DNA from: JBHIFB01 sp046760905
GTDB lineage: Bacteria; Gemmatimonadota; CAZMKB01
NCBI GenBank assembly: GCA_046760905.1
Contig: JBHIFB010000005.1
Span: 1 to 46,165, forward strand
Length of the DNA: 46,165 nucleotides
Direction of reading: 5' to 3'
The position numbers were made by a program, and so were the translations under genes. How positions within the stretch are numbered: the stretch's first letter is position 1; each line of letters opens with the position of its first letter. Shown here piece after piece: positions 25,266-33,254 of the stretch. The notes beneath the pieces are model-generated. The model did not search any database. It was not told where the DNA came from and saw only the letters and a list, made by a program, of their open reading frames with translations.

Positions 25266-25810
25266 GAGCTGGGACCCTGGAAGAGAGGTATAATTCGGTG
25301 GTCTCCGACGAGATCGCGAAGGAGCTTGGAATATCGAACAGGCACCGTATCCCGAGGCTTGTGAAGATTGTAATAAATGCGGGGGTTGGCGAGGCGAAGG
25401 AGGATGCGAAATACCTCGATGCGGCCATGCAGGAGATTGCTTCCATAACCGGACAGAAACCGGCCGTTACCAGGGCGAAGAAGTCGATCTCGAACTTTAA
25501 GTTGAGAGCCGGAATGACGATAGGTTGCAAGGTTACCCTAAGGGGTTCGCGGATGTACCATTTCTTCGACCGGCTTGTAAATGTAGCGATACCGAGGATT
25601 AGAGACTTCAGGGGCATATCTCCGAGATCCTTCGATGGTAACGGTAATTTTACACTCGGGATAAAGGAGCAGATAATCTTTCCCGAAATCGATTACGACA
25701 AGGTTGAGAAGATAAGAGGATTCAATATAACCATAGTAACGAGCACTGAAAGGGATGATGAGGCGGCTCTCCTCCTGGGAAAGTTGGGGATGCCTTTCAG
25801 AAAACAGTGA
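25229..25810 (+). CDS. rplE: 50S ribosomal protein L5
   Basis: 5S rRNA-binding protein. The family core is clear from LEERYNSVVSDEIAKELGI onwards (RIPRLVKIVINAGVG; PAVTRAKKSISNFKLRAGMTIGCKVTLRG). The start is ambiguous. GTG 25220 lies on top of a purine run. TTG 25229 has GAGGGAG eight bases upstream but adds residues unlike other L5 proteins and overlaps rplX. A non-standard CTG at 25277 has AGGAG at eight-base spacing and would give a family-like N-terminus. There is no ATG in range. Confidence 0.95.
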   Translation: MRRSDTEKQGAVGAGTLEERYNSVVSDEIAKELGISNRHRIPRLVKIVINAGVGEAKEDAKYLDAAMQEIASITGQKPAVTRAKKSISNFKLRAGMTIGCKVTLRGSRMYHFFDRLVNVAIPRIRDFRGISPRSFDGNGNFTLGIKEQIIFPEIDYDKVEKIRGFNITIVTSTERDDEAALLLGKLGMPFRKQ

Positions 25811-25831
25811 AAACTTCTTGAGGAGGGATTG

Positions 25832-26017
25832 TTGGCAAAAAAAAGCTGGGTAGCGAAGGCTAAGAGGGAACCACGATTTAAAGTCAGAAGATACAATAGG
25901 TGTATGCGTTGCGGTAGGTCACGAGCATATATACGTCGATACGGCATATGCAGAATTTGCTTCAGAGATATGGCTCTACGGGGTGAGATCCCCGGAGTGA
26001 GGAAAGCGAGCTGGTAG
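25832..26017 (+). CDS. rpsN: 30S ribosomal protein S14, zinc-binding type Z
   Basis: 61-residue S14 with C24, C27, C40 and C43 forming the zinc site (RCMRCGRSRAYIRRYGICRICF). The TTG at 25832, five bases after AGGAGG, gives MAKKSW; the TTG one codon earlier is too close to the ribosome-binding site. Located between rplE and rpsH as usual. Confidence 0.96.
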   Translation: MAKKSWVAKAKREPRFKVRRYNRCMRCGRSRAYIRRYGICRICFRDMALRGEIPGVRKASW

Positions 26018-26055
26018 GAGAATGCATTACACGTGGGGACAGGAGGAGTAACAGG

Positions 26056-26454
26056 ATGTCTCATACTGATCCGATTGCAGATATGCTGACCAGGATACGG
26101 AATGCGTGCAGAGCGCATCGAAAGAGAGTTGAGATACCCTCGTCGAAGATGAAGGCGGAGATAGCGAAAATCCTTCTGGAAGAAAAATTTATATCTGCGT
26201 ATAGGGTCACTGGAGAGGGTGCCAGAAAATCTCTTAGAATTCAATTGAAGTATTCGAAAGATGGCGACCCCGCTATCGTCGGCATTAGGAGAATCAGCAG
26301 GCCTGGACTAAGAAAGTATGTCAGTTGGGAGGAGATTCCCCCGATTCAAGGCGGTCTGGGTATCGCCATACTCTCGACTTCGCATGGCATACTCACGGAC
26401 CACAAGTGCAAGGAGATGAATGTGGGTGGCGAGGTACTCGCGCACGTCTGGTAG
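26056..26454 (+). CDS. rpsH: 30S ribosomal protein S8
   Basis: 16S central-domain protein and spc-operon repressor in E. coli. 132 residues; MSHTDPIADMLTRIRNA at the start and STSHGILTDHKCKEMNVGGEVLAHVW at the end. GGAGG is 10 bases before ATG 26056. Confidence 0.98.
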   Translation: MSHTDPIADMLTRIRNACRAHRKRVEIPSSKMKAEIAKILLEEKFISAYRVTGEGARKSLRIQLKYSKDGDPAIVGIRRISRPGLRKYVSWEEIPPIQGGLGIAILSTSHGILTDHKCKEMNVGGEVLAHVW

Positions 26455-26471
26455 ATGGATGAGAGGAGACG

Positions 26472-27008
26472 ATGTCAAGAATAGGTAAAACACCTGTTGT
26501 AATCGATAAGAATGTGAAAGTCTCCCTAGAGGGACACCTACTAACAATTGAGGGACCGAAGGGGAAGCTTTCGAGGCGGCTACACCCGGAAATGGTCATC
26601 GAAATTGATGAGAGCCAGATACTGGTTAAGAGACCGAGTGAATCGAAGAGACATCAATCACTGCATGGGCTCACGAGAAGCCTCATAAACAATATGGTGC
26701 AAGGAGTCACTCAGGGTTTTCACAAGAGCTTAGAGATACAGGGAGTCGGATATAGAGCGGAAAAAAGCAAAGATGGTATCATCCTATATGTGGGCTTTTC
26801 AAAGCCGGTGCATTACATCAGTCCTAACGGGATAGAGTTCGACCTTGAAAGCCCGCAACTCATCCATATACGAGGAATCGATAAAGAGATGGTCGGACAG
26901 GTGGCTGCGGAGATACGAGCTTTCAGACCTCCAGAGCCATACAAAGGGAAGGGCATCAGGTACCTGGGTGAGACAGTGAGAAGAAAAGCCGGTAAGACCG
27001 GTATGTAG
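26472..27008 (+). CDS. rplF: 50S ribosomal protein L6
   Basis: 178-residue protein of two similar domains near the sarcin-ricin loop. MSRIGKTPVVI, LEIQGVGYRAE and the C-terminal signature PEPYKGKGIRYLGETVRRKAGKTG. Follows rpsH by 17 bases. Confidence 0.98.
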   Translation: MSRIGKTPVVIDKNVKVSLEGHLLTIEGPKGKLSRRLHPEMVIEIDESQILVKRPSESKRHQSLHGLTRSLINNMVQGVTQGFHKSLEIQGVGYRAEKSKDGIILYVGFSKPVHYISPNGIEFDLESPQLIHIRGIDKEMVGQVAAEIRAFRPPEPYKGKGIRYLGETVRRKAGKTGM

Positions 27009-27010
27009 AG

Positions 27011-27403
27011 ATGCCGGGGGTAAGCTTGATTCACAGACAGAAGAATCTCAAAGAGTTGTTAAGGACTAGGAGACACAAAAGCGTCAGAAAAAGGATCTTC
27101 GGTACGCAGGACAGGCCGAGGCTTGTGGTGCATCGGAGCAACAAGAGCATCCAGGCTCACCTGGTAGATGATGTAAAGGGCGTCATAATGCTTGGGGTTT
27201 CAAGCCTCTCCAGGAATGTGATAGAAAGATTGGACAAGAAGTCAACGAAGACCCAGGTGAGCAGGATGACCGGCCAGGTGCTCGCGGAGATAGCTAAATC
27301 GAAAGGCATCGAGAAAGTGGTATTCGACCGAGGCGGTCATCTCTATCATGGAAGAGTAAAAGCCCTTGCTGAAGGTGCTCGTGATGGAGGCCTGGTATTT
27401 TAG
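27011..27403 (+). CDS. rplR: 50S ribosomal protein L18
   Basis: 5S rRNA-binding protein, 130 residues. Conserved RPRLVVHRSNKSIQAHLVDD and FDRGGHLYHGRVKALAEGARDGGL. ATG 27011 begins two bases after rplF; a TTG at 27026 is an alternative start. Confidence 0.97.
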   Translation: MPGVSLIHRQKNLKELLRTRRHKSVRKRIFGTQDRPRLVVHRSNKSIQAHLVDDVKGVIMLGVSSLSRNVIERLDKKSTKTQVSRMTGQVLAEIAKSKGIEKVVFDRGGHLYHGRVKALAEGARDGGLVF

Positions 27404-27429
27404 AGATTTTTTAACAATGGAGGTTGTGT

Positions 27430-28002
27430 TTGCAGGATACGGAAGCAGAGGTTGTTGAGTTTACAGAGAATGTAGTCAGCATCAATCGTGTAGCGAAAGT
27501 TGTGAAAGGAGGACGAAGGTTCAGCTTCAATGCTCTCGTGGCTGTAGGAGATAGGTGCGGGAACGTAGGGATAGGTCTTGGTAAAGCAAATGAAGTCTCA
27601 GATGCTATCAGGAAGGGCACCGAAACGGCGAAAAAATCCCTTTTCCATGTTCCCCTGGTAAAAGGCACGATCCCTCATACTGTGATCGGACGGTTCGGAG
27701 CTGGCAGGGTGCTCCTGAAACCGGCCTCTGCAGGGACCGGACTTATCGCGGGTGGACCGGTGCGAGCTATTCTCGAGTGTGTTGGAATTCAGGATATCCT
27801 CACAAAATCGCTCGGCTCTAACAACCCGCACAACGTAGTGAAAGCAACCGTCTGTGGACTGAAGAAGCTTATGTCGGTCGAGAAGGCTTCCAGGCTCAGG
27901 GGCATCCCTAAAGATGACCTGATGAAGAAGAAAATTTCGAGGCTGAGCAAGAGGACTATACATGGCAAAGAAGAAAAAGCTATTGATTCGTCAGGTGCAT
28001 AG
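27430..28002 (+). CDS. rpsE: 30S ribosomal protein S5
   Basis: Decoding-fidelity protein, 190 residues. Double-stranded-RNA-binding-like N-domain (VVSINRVAKVVKGGRRFSFNALVAVGD) and C-domain (GVGIQDILTKSLGSNNPHNVV-type segment CVGIQDILTKSLGSNN). Starts at TTG 27430, six bases after GGAGG. The gene runs 41 bases into rpmD, an unusually long overlap that lengthens the basic C-terminal tail. Confidence 0.96.
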   Translation: MQDTEAEVVEFTENVVSINRVAKVVKGGRRFSFNALVAVGDRCGNVGIGLGKANEVSDAIRKGTETAKKSLFHVPLVKGTIPHTVIGRFGAGRVLLKPASAGTGLIAGGPVRAILECVGIQDILTKSLGSNNPHNVVKATVCGLKKLMSVEKASRLRGIPKDDLMKKKISRLSKRTIHGKEEKAIDSSGA

Positions 28003-28156
28003 CAGCATTCGAAGAAGATCTGATCAGAGGAAGACCCTGTGTGCGCTGGGTTTGAGAAAGCTGAATCAGGAGGTGGTGAAACCCGACAATCAGCAGATAA
28101 GAGGTATGTTGAGGAAAGTCATACACCTCGTGAATGTCACGGAGATCGACGCATGA
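27962..28156 (+). CDS. rpmD: 50S ribosomal protein L30
   Basis: 64-residue protein with the L30 pattern LLIRQVHSSIRRRSDQRKTLCALGLRKLNQEV and IRGMLRKVIHLVNV. The ATG at 27962 is preceded by AGAGGA inside the rpsE coding end. It overlaps rplO by four bases (ATGA). Confidence 0.95.
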   Translation: MAKKKKLLIRQVHSSIRRRSDQRKTLCALGLRKLNQEVVKPDNQQIRGMLRKVIHLVNVTEIDA

Positions 28157-28605
28157 GTGAGGAATTTGGTTTGCATAAGATAGGCTCTCCGCCGGGAGCA
28201 AGGAAGAAGAAGACTCGAGTTGGAAGAGGACCCGGCTCCGGTATGGGGAAAACTTGCGGAAGGGGGACGAAGGGACAGAAATCCCGTTCCGGAAGTGGTA
28301 TGAGAAGGTGGTTTGAAGGTGGACAGATGCCGATACAGAGAAGGCTTCCCAAACGCGGCTTTCACAACAGAGGCAGAATAAAGTATCAGATAGTAAATAT
28401 TGGCGAGCTAACTCGCTATCCCCATCTCGAGGAATTCACTCCGGAAGTCTTCTTAAAATTGGGGCTCATTCATAAAAAGAATGCTCCGGTTTGCATCCTC
28501 GGAAGTGGCGAACTGGATAAAAAAGTTGTGGTTCTAGCCCAGAGATTCAGCAAGAGTGCGAGGGATAAGATAGAGGCTCTCGGCGGAAGGGCGGAGGTCA
28601 TTTAG
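28153..28605 (+). CDS. rplO: 50S ribosomal protein L15
   Basis: 150-residue late-assembly protein. The glycine- and arginine-rich N-terminus (LHKIGSPPGARKKKTRVGRG, then GSGMGKTCGRGTKGQKSRSG) is diagnostic. Start ATG 28153 overlaps the rpmD stop as ATGA. A longer frame back to 28039 is unrelated to the family. Confidence 0.97.
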   Translation: MSEEFGLHKIGSPPGARKKKTRVGRGPGSGMGKTCGRGTKGQKSRSGSGMRRWFEGGQMPIQRRLPKRGFHNRGRIKYQIVNIGELTRYPHLEEFTPEVFLKLGLIHKKNAPVCILGSGELDKKVVVLAQRFSKSARDKIEALGGRAEVI

Positions 28606-28606
28606 A

Positions 28607-29908
28607 ATGCCGACAAGCACATTCCAGAACCTGTTCAAGATACCGGAGCTTAAAAGGAAGATACTGTTTACCGTCTTCATCCTTGTGATATATAGGATTG
28701 GTGGACACATTCCGGTTCCAGGAATTAACGTGCAGGCGCTTGGCGATTTCTTCGCAAGGTCTCGAGGTACACTTTTCGGTATGTATGACATGTTCGTCGG
28801 TGGTGCCTTGCAGAGAGCTACTATATTTGCACTTGGAATCATGCCGTTTATCAGTGCATCGATTATCTTTCAGCTCTTGGGATCGGTATTCCCATACATC
28901 GAAAAGCTTCAGAGAGAAGGCGAAGAGGGAAGGAAGAAGATAAACCAGTATACAAGATATCTCACGGTTCTCCTCTCCGTTGTGCAGTCTTATGGTATCT
29001 CAATCTGGCTCTCGACTTCGGTGCCTGAAGCTGTGATGAATCCTGGACTATCTTTCACCTTCATCACGATCCTAACCCTCACCACAGGTGCTGTTGTGGT
29101 CATGTGGCTGGGTGAGCAGATAACAGACAGGGGGATCGGAAACGGTGCTTCGCTGATTATATTTTTCGGGATAGTGGAATCGCTACCACAGGCGATTTTG
29201 AATTCGGTCGATCTCTGGAGGAATGATGTCCTGAGTACCTTTACTATCCTTTTCATTCTGGTTATCATGGTGCTAATAATCGCCGGTGTTGTGGTGATGA
29301 CGATGGGAATGAGGAAGATACCCATACAGATACCGAGAAAGATAGTGGGAAGGAAGGTTTATGGTGGTCAGCAGGTCCATATTCCTCTGAGAGTGAACAG
29401 TGCGGGTGTCATGCCGATTATCTTCGCACAATCGATCATAATATTCCCCGGTACTATTTCCCAGTTTTTCCCTGGAGTCCCTTGGCTCGAGAACTTCAGT
29501 AACATGTTCAATTATGGATCATGGCTGTATATTCTCATATATACAATCATGATCATATTCTTCACCTACTTCTACACCGCCATCACAACCAATCCCATAG
29601 ACCTCGCAGAGAACATGAAAAGACAGGGCGGGTTCATTCCTGGCATCAGGCCGGGTAGCAGGACCGCCGATTACATCGATAAGGTTCTTACCAGGATCAC
29701 CCTGCCCGGAGCTTTCTTCCTAGCCGCGATTGCTATTCTGCCGATTTTTCTCATAAGGGAGCTGAACATTCCATTCTATTTTGGTGGAACAGGTCTCCTC
29801 ATTGTCGTCGGTGTCGCGCTGGATACCATTCAACAAATAGAGGCTCATCTCCTCCTGCGGCACTACGATGGATTCATGAAGAAAGGCAAGATCAGGGGGA
29901 GGAGATGA
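28607..29908 (+). CDS. secY: Preprotein translocase subunit SecY
   Basis: Channel-forming inner-membrane subunit of the Sec translocon, 433 residues with about ten hydrophobic spans. Recognisable segments: YRIGGHIPVPGI, the plug/TM2 region FMPFISASIIFQLLG-like IMPFISASIIFQLLG, and GMRKIPIQIPRKIVG before the cytosolic loops. It pairs with SecE encoded at 4322. One base separates it from rplO. Confidence 0.98.
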   Translation: MPTSTFQNLFKIPELKRKILFTVFILVIYRIGGHIPVPGINVQALGDFFARSRGTLFGMYDMFVGGALQRATIFALGIMPFISASIIFQLLGSVFPYIEKLQREGEEGRKKINQYTRYLTVLLSVVQSYGISIWLSTSVPEAVMNPGLSFTFITILTLTTGAVVVMWLGEQITDRGIGNGASLIIFFGIVESLPQAILNSVDLWRNDVLSTFTILFILVIMVLIIAGVVVMTMGMRKIPIQIPRKIVGRKVYGGQQVHIPLRVNSAGVMPIIFAQSIIIFPGTISQFFPGVPWLENFSNMFNYGSWLYILIYTIMIIFFTYFYTAITTNPIDLAENMKRQGGFIPGIRPGSRTADYIDKVLTRITLPGAFFLAAIAILPIFLIRELNIPFYFGGTGLLIVVGVALDTIQQIEAHLLLRHYDGFMKKGKIRGRR

Positions 29909-30579
29909 TGAGGTTGATAATATTAGGAGCTCCGGGCGCTGGTAAAGGCACTCAGGCTTCCATGATCGAGGAGAAGCTTGGCCTAGTTAAGATATCGACA
30001 GGTGATATTTTGAGAGACGCGGTAAGGAATCGGACCCGACTAGGCACGGTAGCTAAAGAATACGTGGATAAAGGGCTTCTCGTGCCTGATAATGTGATAC
30101 TCGATCTGATGAAGGAGAGAATAGGGCAGGATGACTGCAAGAAGGGTTTTATACTGGATGGATTTCCGAGGACAGAAGTGCAGGCAGTGGCGCTGGACGA
30201 ACTCATGAGAGACTTGGGCCTTGTGATCGATGCAGTGATTTATATTAATGTATCGGATGAGGAGATACTTCGGAGAATTACAGGTCGCAGGTACTGTCCT
30301 GAATGCAATGCGCTTTACAACATTTACAGTAATCCGCCAAAACGGGACATGATATGTGACAGGTGCGGGAAAGGCTTGGCCGTGAGGGGGGACGATACTG
30401 AGGAAACTGTCAGACAAAGGCTCGAGCTTTACAGGGAAATGACTATGCCGTTACTAGACCGATACAGGAAGAACGGGAATCTCCTGGAAGTTGATGGAGA
30501 GAAGAAGCCGCAGGAGATATTCGAAAGGATTGATTCAATGATTTCCAATGAGGTGGTAAAAAAAAGTGATAGCGCTTAA
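29908..30579 (+). CDS. adk: Adenylate kinase
   Basis: Converts ATP and AMP to two ADP. P-loop GAPGAGKGTQ, the AMP-site motif STGDILR and DGFPRT are present. The LID has a four-cysteine zinc site (CPECN...CDRCG), making this the long, zinc-binding form; 223 residues. The second ATG (29908) is chosen because the GGGGGAGGAG ribosome-binding site ends at 29904. It overlaps the secY stop by one base. Confidence 0.97.
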   Translation: MRLIILGAPGAGKGTQASMIEEKLGLVKISTGDILRDAVRNRTRLGTVAKEYVDKGLLVPDNVILDLMKERIGQDDCKKGFILDGFPRTEVQAVALDELMRDLGLVIDAVIYINVSDEEILRRITGRRYCPECNALYNIYSNPPKRDMICDRCGKGLAVRGDDTEETVRQRLELYREMTMPLLDRYRKNGNLLEVDGEKKPQEIFERIDSMISNEVVKKSDSA

Positions 30580-31348
30580 ATCCGGGAGAGAAATCGAGTG
30601 CATAAAGAGAGCGGGGATGGTGGTCGCAGAAGTCCTTGATAACATCCAGAGAACCGTTACCTCAGGCATGACCACTCAGGATGTGGATGATTTCACTAAT
30701 GAGCTTCTGAATAAGTACAATTCGGCTGAGCCCGCCTTTCTCGGATACAGGGGTTTCCCGAAGAGCATATGTGTTTCGATCAATGAGCAGGTTGTCCATG
30801 GGATACCCTCACGGGATAAGATAATAGGGGAAGGTGATGTTGTGAGCCTCGATTTCGGAGTTTGTATGAAAGGTTATTACGCGGATGCGGCAGTGTCGTT
30901 CCAGGTTTCACCATTTGATCCCGAAGTGCAAAGATTTCTCAGCACATGCAAGGAAGCTCTGCAAGCAGGGCTGGAGAAGACGCTGGTTGGAAATCGGGTT
31001 GGAGACATCTCCTCCGCCATCCAGAAAACGGTTGAATCGAGTGGATACAATGTAGTTAAGAGCCTTGTGGGACACGGCATCGGCAGGAACCTGCATGAGG
31101 AACCGCAAGTACCGAATTACGGTAACTCCGAGGAGGGGATACTCCTGCAGGAAGGGATGGTTCTTGCTATCGAGCCAATGATAAACATGGGTGCGTCGGG
31201 TGTGAAAACCCTCGACGATGAATGGACTATCGTGACAATCGACGGGAGCCTCTCAGCTCATTTTGAACACACGGTAGTGGTAAAGAGAGAGGGACCGGAT
31301 GTGCTTACGGTATCCGCTGAGAGGATGGCCGCCAGTAACGATTTATAA
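30566..31348 (+). CDS. map: Methionine aminopeptidase, type I
   Basis: Removes N-terminal Met from nascent proteins, 260 residues. The five metal ligands are recognisable in LDFG, YYADAA, VGHGIGRNLHEEP, AIEPMI and FEHTVVV. GTG start at 30566 lies inside the last codons of adk (14-base overlap), with GAGGTGG upstream. The C-terminus extends about ten residues past the core. Confidence 0.97.
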   Translation: MIALKSGREIECIKRAGMVVAEVLDNIQRTVTSGMTTQDVDDFTNELLNKYNSAEPAFLGYRGFPKSICVSINEQVVHGIPSRDKIIGEGDVVSLDFGVCMKGYYADAAVSFQVSPFDPEVQRFLSTCKEALQAGLEKTLVGNRVGDISSAIQKTVESSGYNVVKSLVGHGIGRNLHEEPQVPNYGNSEEGILLQEGMVLAIEPMINMGASGVKTLDDEWTIVTIDGSLSAHFEHTVVVKREGPDVLTVSAERMAASNDL

Positions 31349-31360
31349 CGGTGGAGCGTA

Positions 31361-31579
31361 ATGCCGAAGGAAGAACCGATTCAGGCTACTGGTGTAGTAG
31401 TGGAAGCCTTACCCAACGCGATGTTCAGGGTCGAATTAGAAAACAGACATATCGTAATCGCCCACGTTTCGGGGAAGATGCGTATGAATTTCATCAAGAT
31501 TCTACCAGGTGACAAGGTGACGCTTGAGCTCTCGCCGTATGATCTCAGCCGGGGCAGAATTGTATACAGATTTAAATGA
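31361..31579 (+). CDS. infA: Translation initiation factor IF-1
   Basis: 72-residue OB-fold factor that blocks the A site during initiation. MPKEEPIQATGVVVEALPNAMFRVELEN and the C-terminal LSPYDLSRGRIVYRFK are canonical. Located between map and rpmJ as in many bacteria. Confidence 0.98.
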   Translation: MPKEEPIQATGVVVEALPNAMFRVELENRHIVIAHVSGKMRMNFIKILPGDKVTLELSPYDLSRGRIVYRFK

Positions 31580-31625
31580 TTTAAAAAAGCTGGCTTTACC
31601 GGTCTAGTTATAATAAGGAGAGATA

Positions 31626-31739
31626 ATGAAAGTAAGGAGTTCTGTGAAGAAAATATGTGAACACTGCAAGATAATTCGAAGACGTGGCGTAGTGTATGTT
31701 ATCTGTAAGAATCCAAGACATAAACAAAGACAGGGTTAA
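31626..31739 (+). CDS. rpmJ: 50S ribosomal protein L36
   Basis: 37-residue zinc-binding protein: MKVRSSVKKICEHC at the start, with C11, C14, C27 and H32 as ligands. ATG 31626 follows AAGGAGAGATA. C+ form, consistent with L33, S14, L24 and S4 in this window. Confidence 0.97.
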   Translation: MKVRSSVKKICEHCKIIRRRGVVYVICKNPRHKQRQG

Positions 31740-31762
31740 CCCGTAACGGAGGAGATCGTCTG

Positions 31763-32146
31763 ATGGCAAGGATAGCCGGCATTGACCTTCCCAAGGATAA
31801 GAATATTGATACCGCACTGACTTATATATACGGTATTGGCTCGATGAGTTCGAGGAAGATACTAACGGAGGCAGGCGTATCCGGGAGCATTCGGGTGAGG
31901 GATCTTTCTGATACCGATGTCAACAAGATAAGGACGATAATCGAAAGAGATTATAAGGTTGAAGGAGCCCTTCGGGCAGAAGTGGCAATGAACATAAAGA
32001 GACTCATGGACATCGGCTGCTATAGAGGACTTAGACACAGAAGAAACCTGCCGGTCCGTGGACAGAGGACTCACACGAATGCACGGACCCATAAGGGACC
32101 TCGCGTTGCAATTGCAGGAAAGAAGAAGGCGAAGGCCAAGAAATAG
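31763..32146 (+). CDS. rpsM: 30S ribosomal protein S13
   Basis: Head protein contacting the P-site tRNA and the subunit bridge, 127 residues. ARIAGIDLPKDKNIDTALTYIYGIG, RHRRNLPVRGQRTHTNARTHKGPR and a Lys-rich tail. Starts 23 bases after rpmJ. Confidence 0.98.
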   Translation: MARIAGIDLPKDKNIDTALTYIYGIGSMSSRKILTEAGVSGSIRVRDLSDTDVNKIRTIIERDYKVEGALRAEVAMNIKRLMDIGCYRGLRHRRNLPVRGQRTHTNARTHKGPRVAIAGKKKAKAKK

Positions 32147-32157
32147 AGGAGAACTGG

Positions 32158-32556
32158 ATGGCTAAAGGTAAGAAAAAAACCACAAAGGTTAAGAGGAAGG
32201 CGCGCGTCATTGAGAGTGAAGGGATCGCCCACATCAAGGCTACGTTCAACAATACTATAATTACGATAGCTGATACTGATGGCAATACTATATGTTGGAG
32301 TAGTGCGGGAAAATCGGGCTTCAAAGGGTCGAAGAAGAGTACACCATTCGCAGCTCAAGTCGCAGCCGAAGAGTGTGCGAAGATTGCTTTGAGTCTCGGT
32401 GTGAAACGTGTCCAGGTCAGAGTACAGGGCCCGGGTTCCGGAAGGGAGTCTGCGATTCAATCACTGCGAGCCGCCGGGTTGGGTATCCGATCCATCAAGG
32501 ATGTCACTCCCATACCTCATAACGGATGCAGACCTCCGAAGAGAAGAAGGGTTTAA
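32158..32556 (+). CDS. rpsK: 30S ribosomal protein S11
   Basis: Platform protein, 132 residues. Conserved AHIKATFNNTIITIADTDGN, QVRVQGPGSGRESAIQSL and DVTPIPHNGCRPPKRRRV. Confidence 0.98.
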   Translation: MAKGKKKTTKVKRKARVIESEGIAHIKATFNNTIITIADTDGNTICWSSAGKSGFKGSKKSTPFAAQVAAEECAKIALSLGVKRVQVRVQGPGSGRESAIQSLRAAGLGIRSIKDVTPIPHNGCRPPKRRRV

Positions 32557-32571
32557 GGAGGAGACGAACAC

Positions 32572-33207
32572 ATGTCCAGATACCATGGTGCGGATTGCAA
32601 GCTTTGCCGGAGAGAAGGCACGAAGCTGTTTTTAAAGGGATACAGATGCTATACAGAGAAATGCTCGTTTGAGAGAAGAGGGTATCCACCCGGTATGCAT
32701 GGAAAGGTTGGGGGCAGGAGAAGGAAACCGTCCGATTATTCCATTCAGCTAAGAGAAAAACAAAAAGTGAAAAGACTGTATGGCCTTCTCGAAACGCAAT
32801 TCAAGAATTACTTCAAGAAGGCATCGAGGATGCCTGGCATTACTGGTGAACAGCTGTTGATTTCACTAGAGTGTCGGCTTGACAATATAGTTTACAGGAT
32901 GGGCTTCTGTCCTTCCAGAAAAGCAGCTCGTCAGATGGTTAGACACAGACATTTTTTGGTTAACAAAAGGATAGTTGATTTACCGTCCTATAGTGTAAAG
33001 TCAGGGGATGAGATTGCCGTCAGGGACAAAAGTAAAGATATCCCGCTCATAAGGGAAAGTATAGAAAGCCGTCAGAAGGAGCAAGTCCTTAACTGGCTTG
33101 AAGTAGATTTTAAAAATTTTAAGGGTAGAGTGTTGACTAAACCCAGCAGGGCTGAAATCCCTGTCGCCACACAGGAGCAATTGATCGTGGAGCTCTATTC
33201 GAAATGA
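32572..33207 (+). CDS. rpsD: 30S ribosomal protein S4 (zinc form)
   Basis: Primary assembly protein and usual alpha-operon autoregulator, 211 residues. The N-terminal zinc site is C9, C12, C26 and C31. The S4 RNA-binding domain contains LDNIVYRMGFCPSRKAARQMVRHRHFLVN. GGAGG lies upstream of ATG 32572. Confidence 0.98.
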   Translation: MSRYHGADCKLCRREGTKLFLKGYRCYTEKCSFERRGYPPGMHGKVGGRRRKPSDYSIQLREKQKVKRLYGLLETQFKNYFKKASRMPGITGEQLLISLECRLDNIVYRMGFCPSRKAARQMVRHRHFLVNKRIVDLPSYSVKSGDEIAVRDKSKDIPLIRESIESRQKEQVLNWLEVDFKNFKGRVLTKPSRAEIPVATQEQLIVELYSK

Positions 33208-33254
33208 TCAAATAATCTCCTGACATTTTTCAACTGATGATGGGGGTTAGTACA

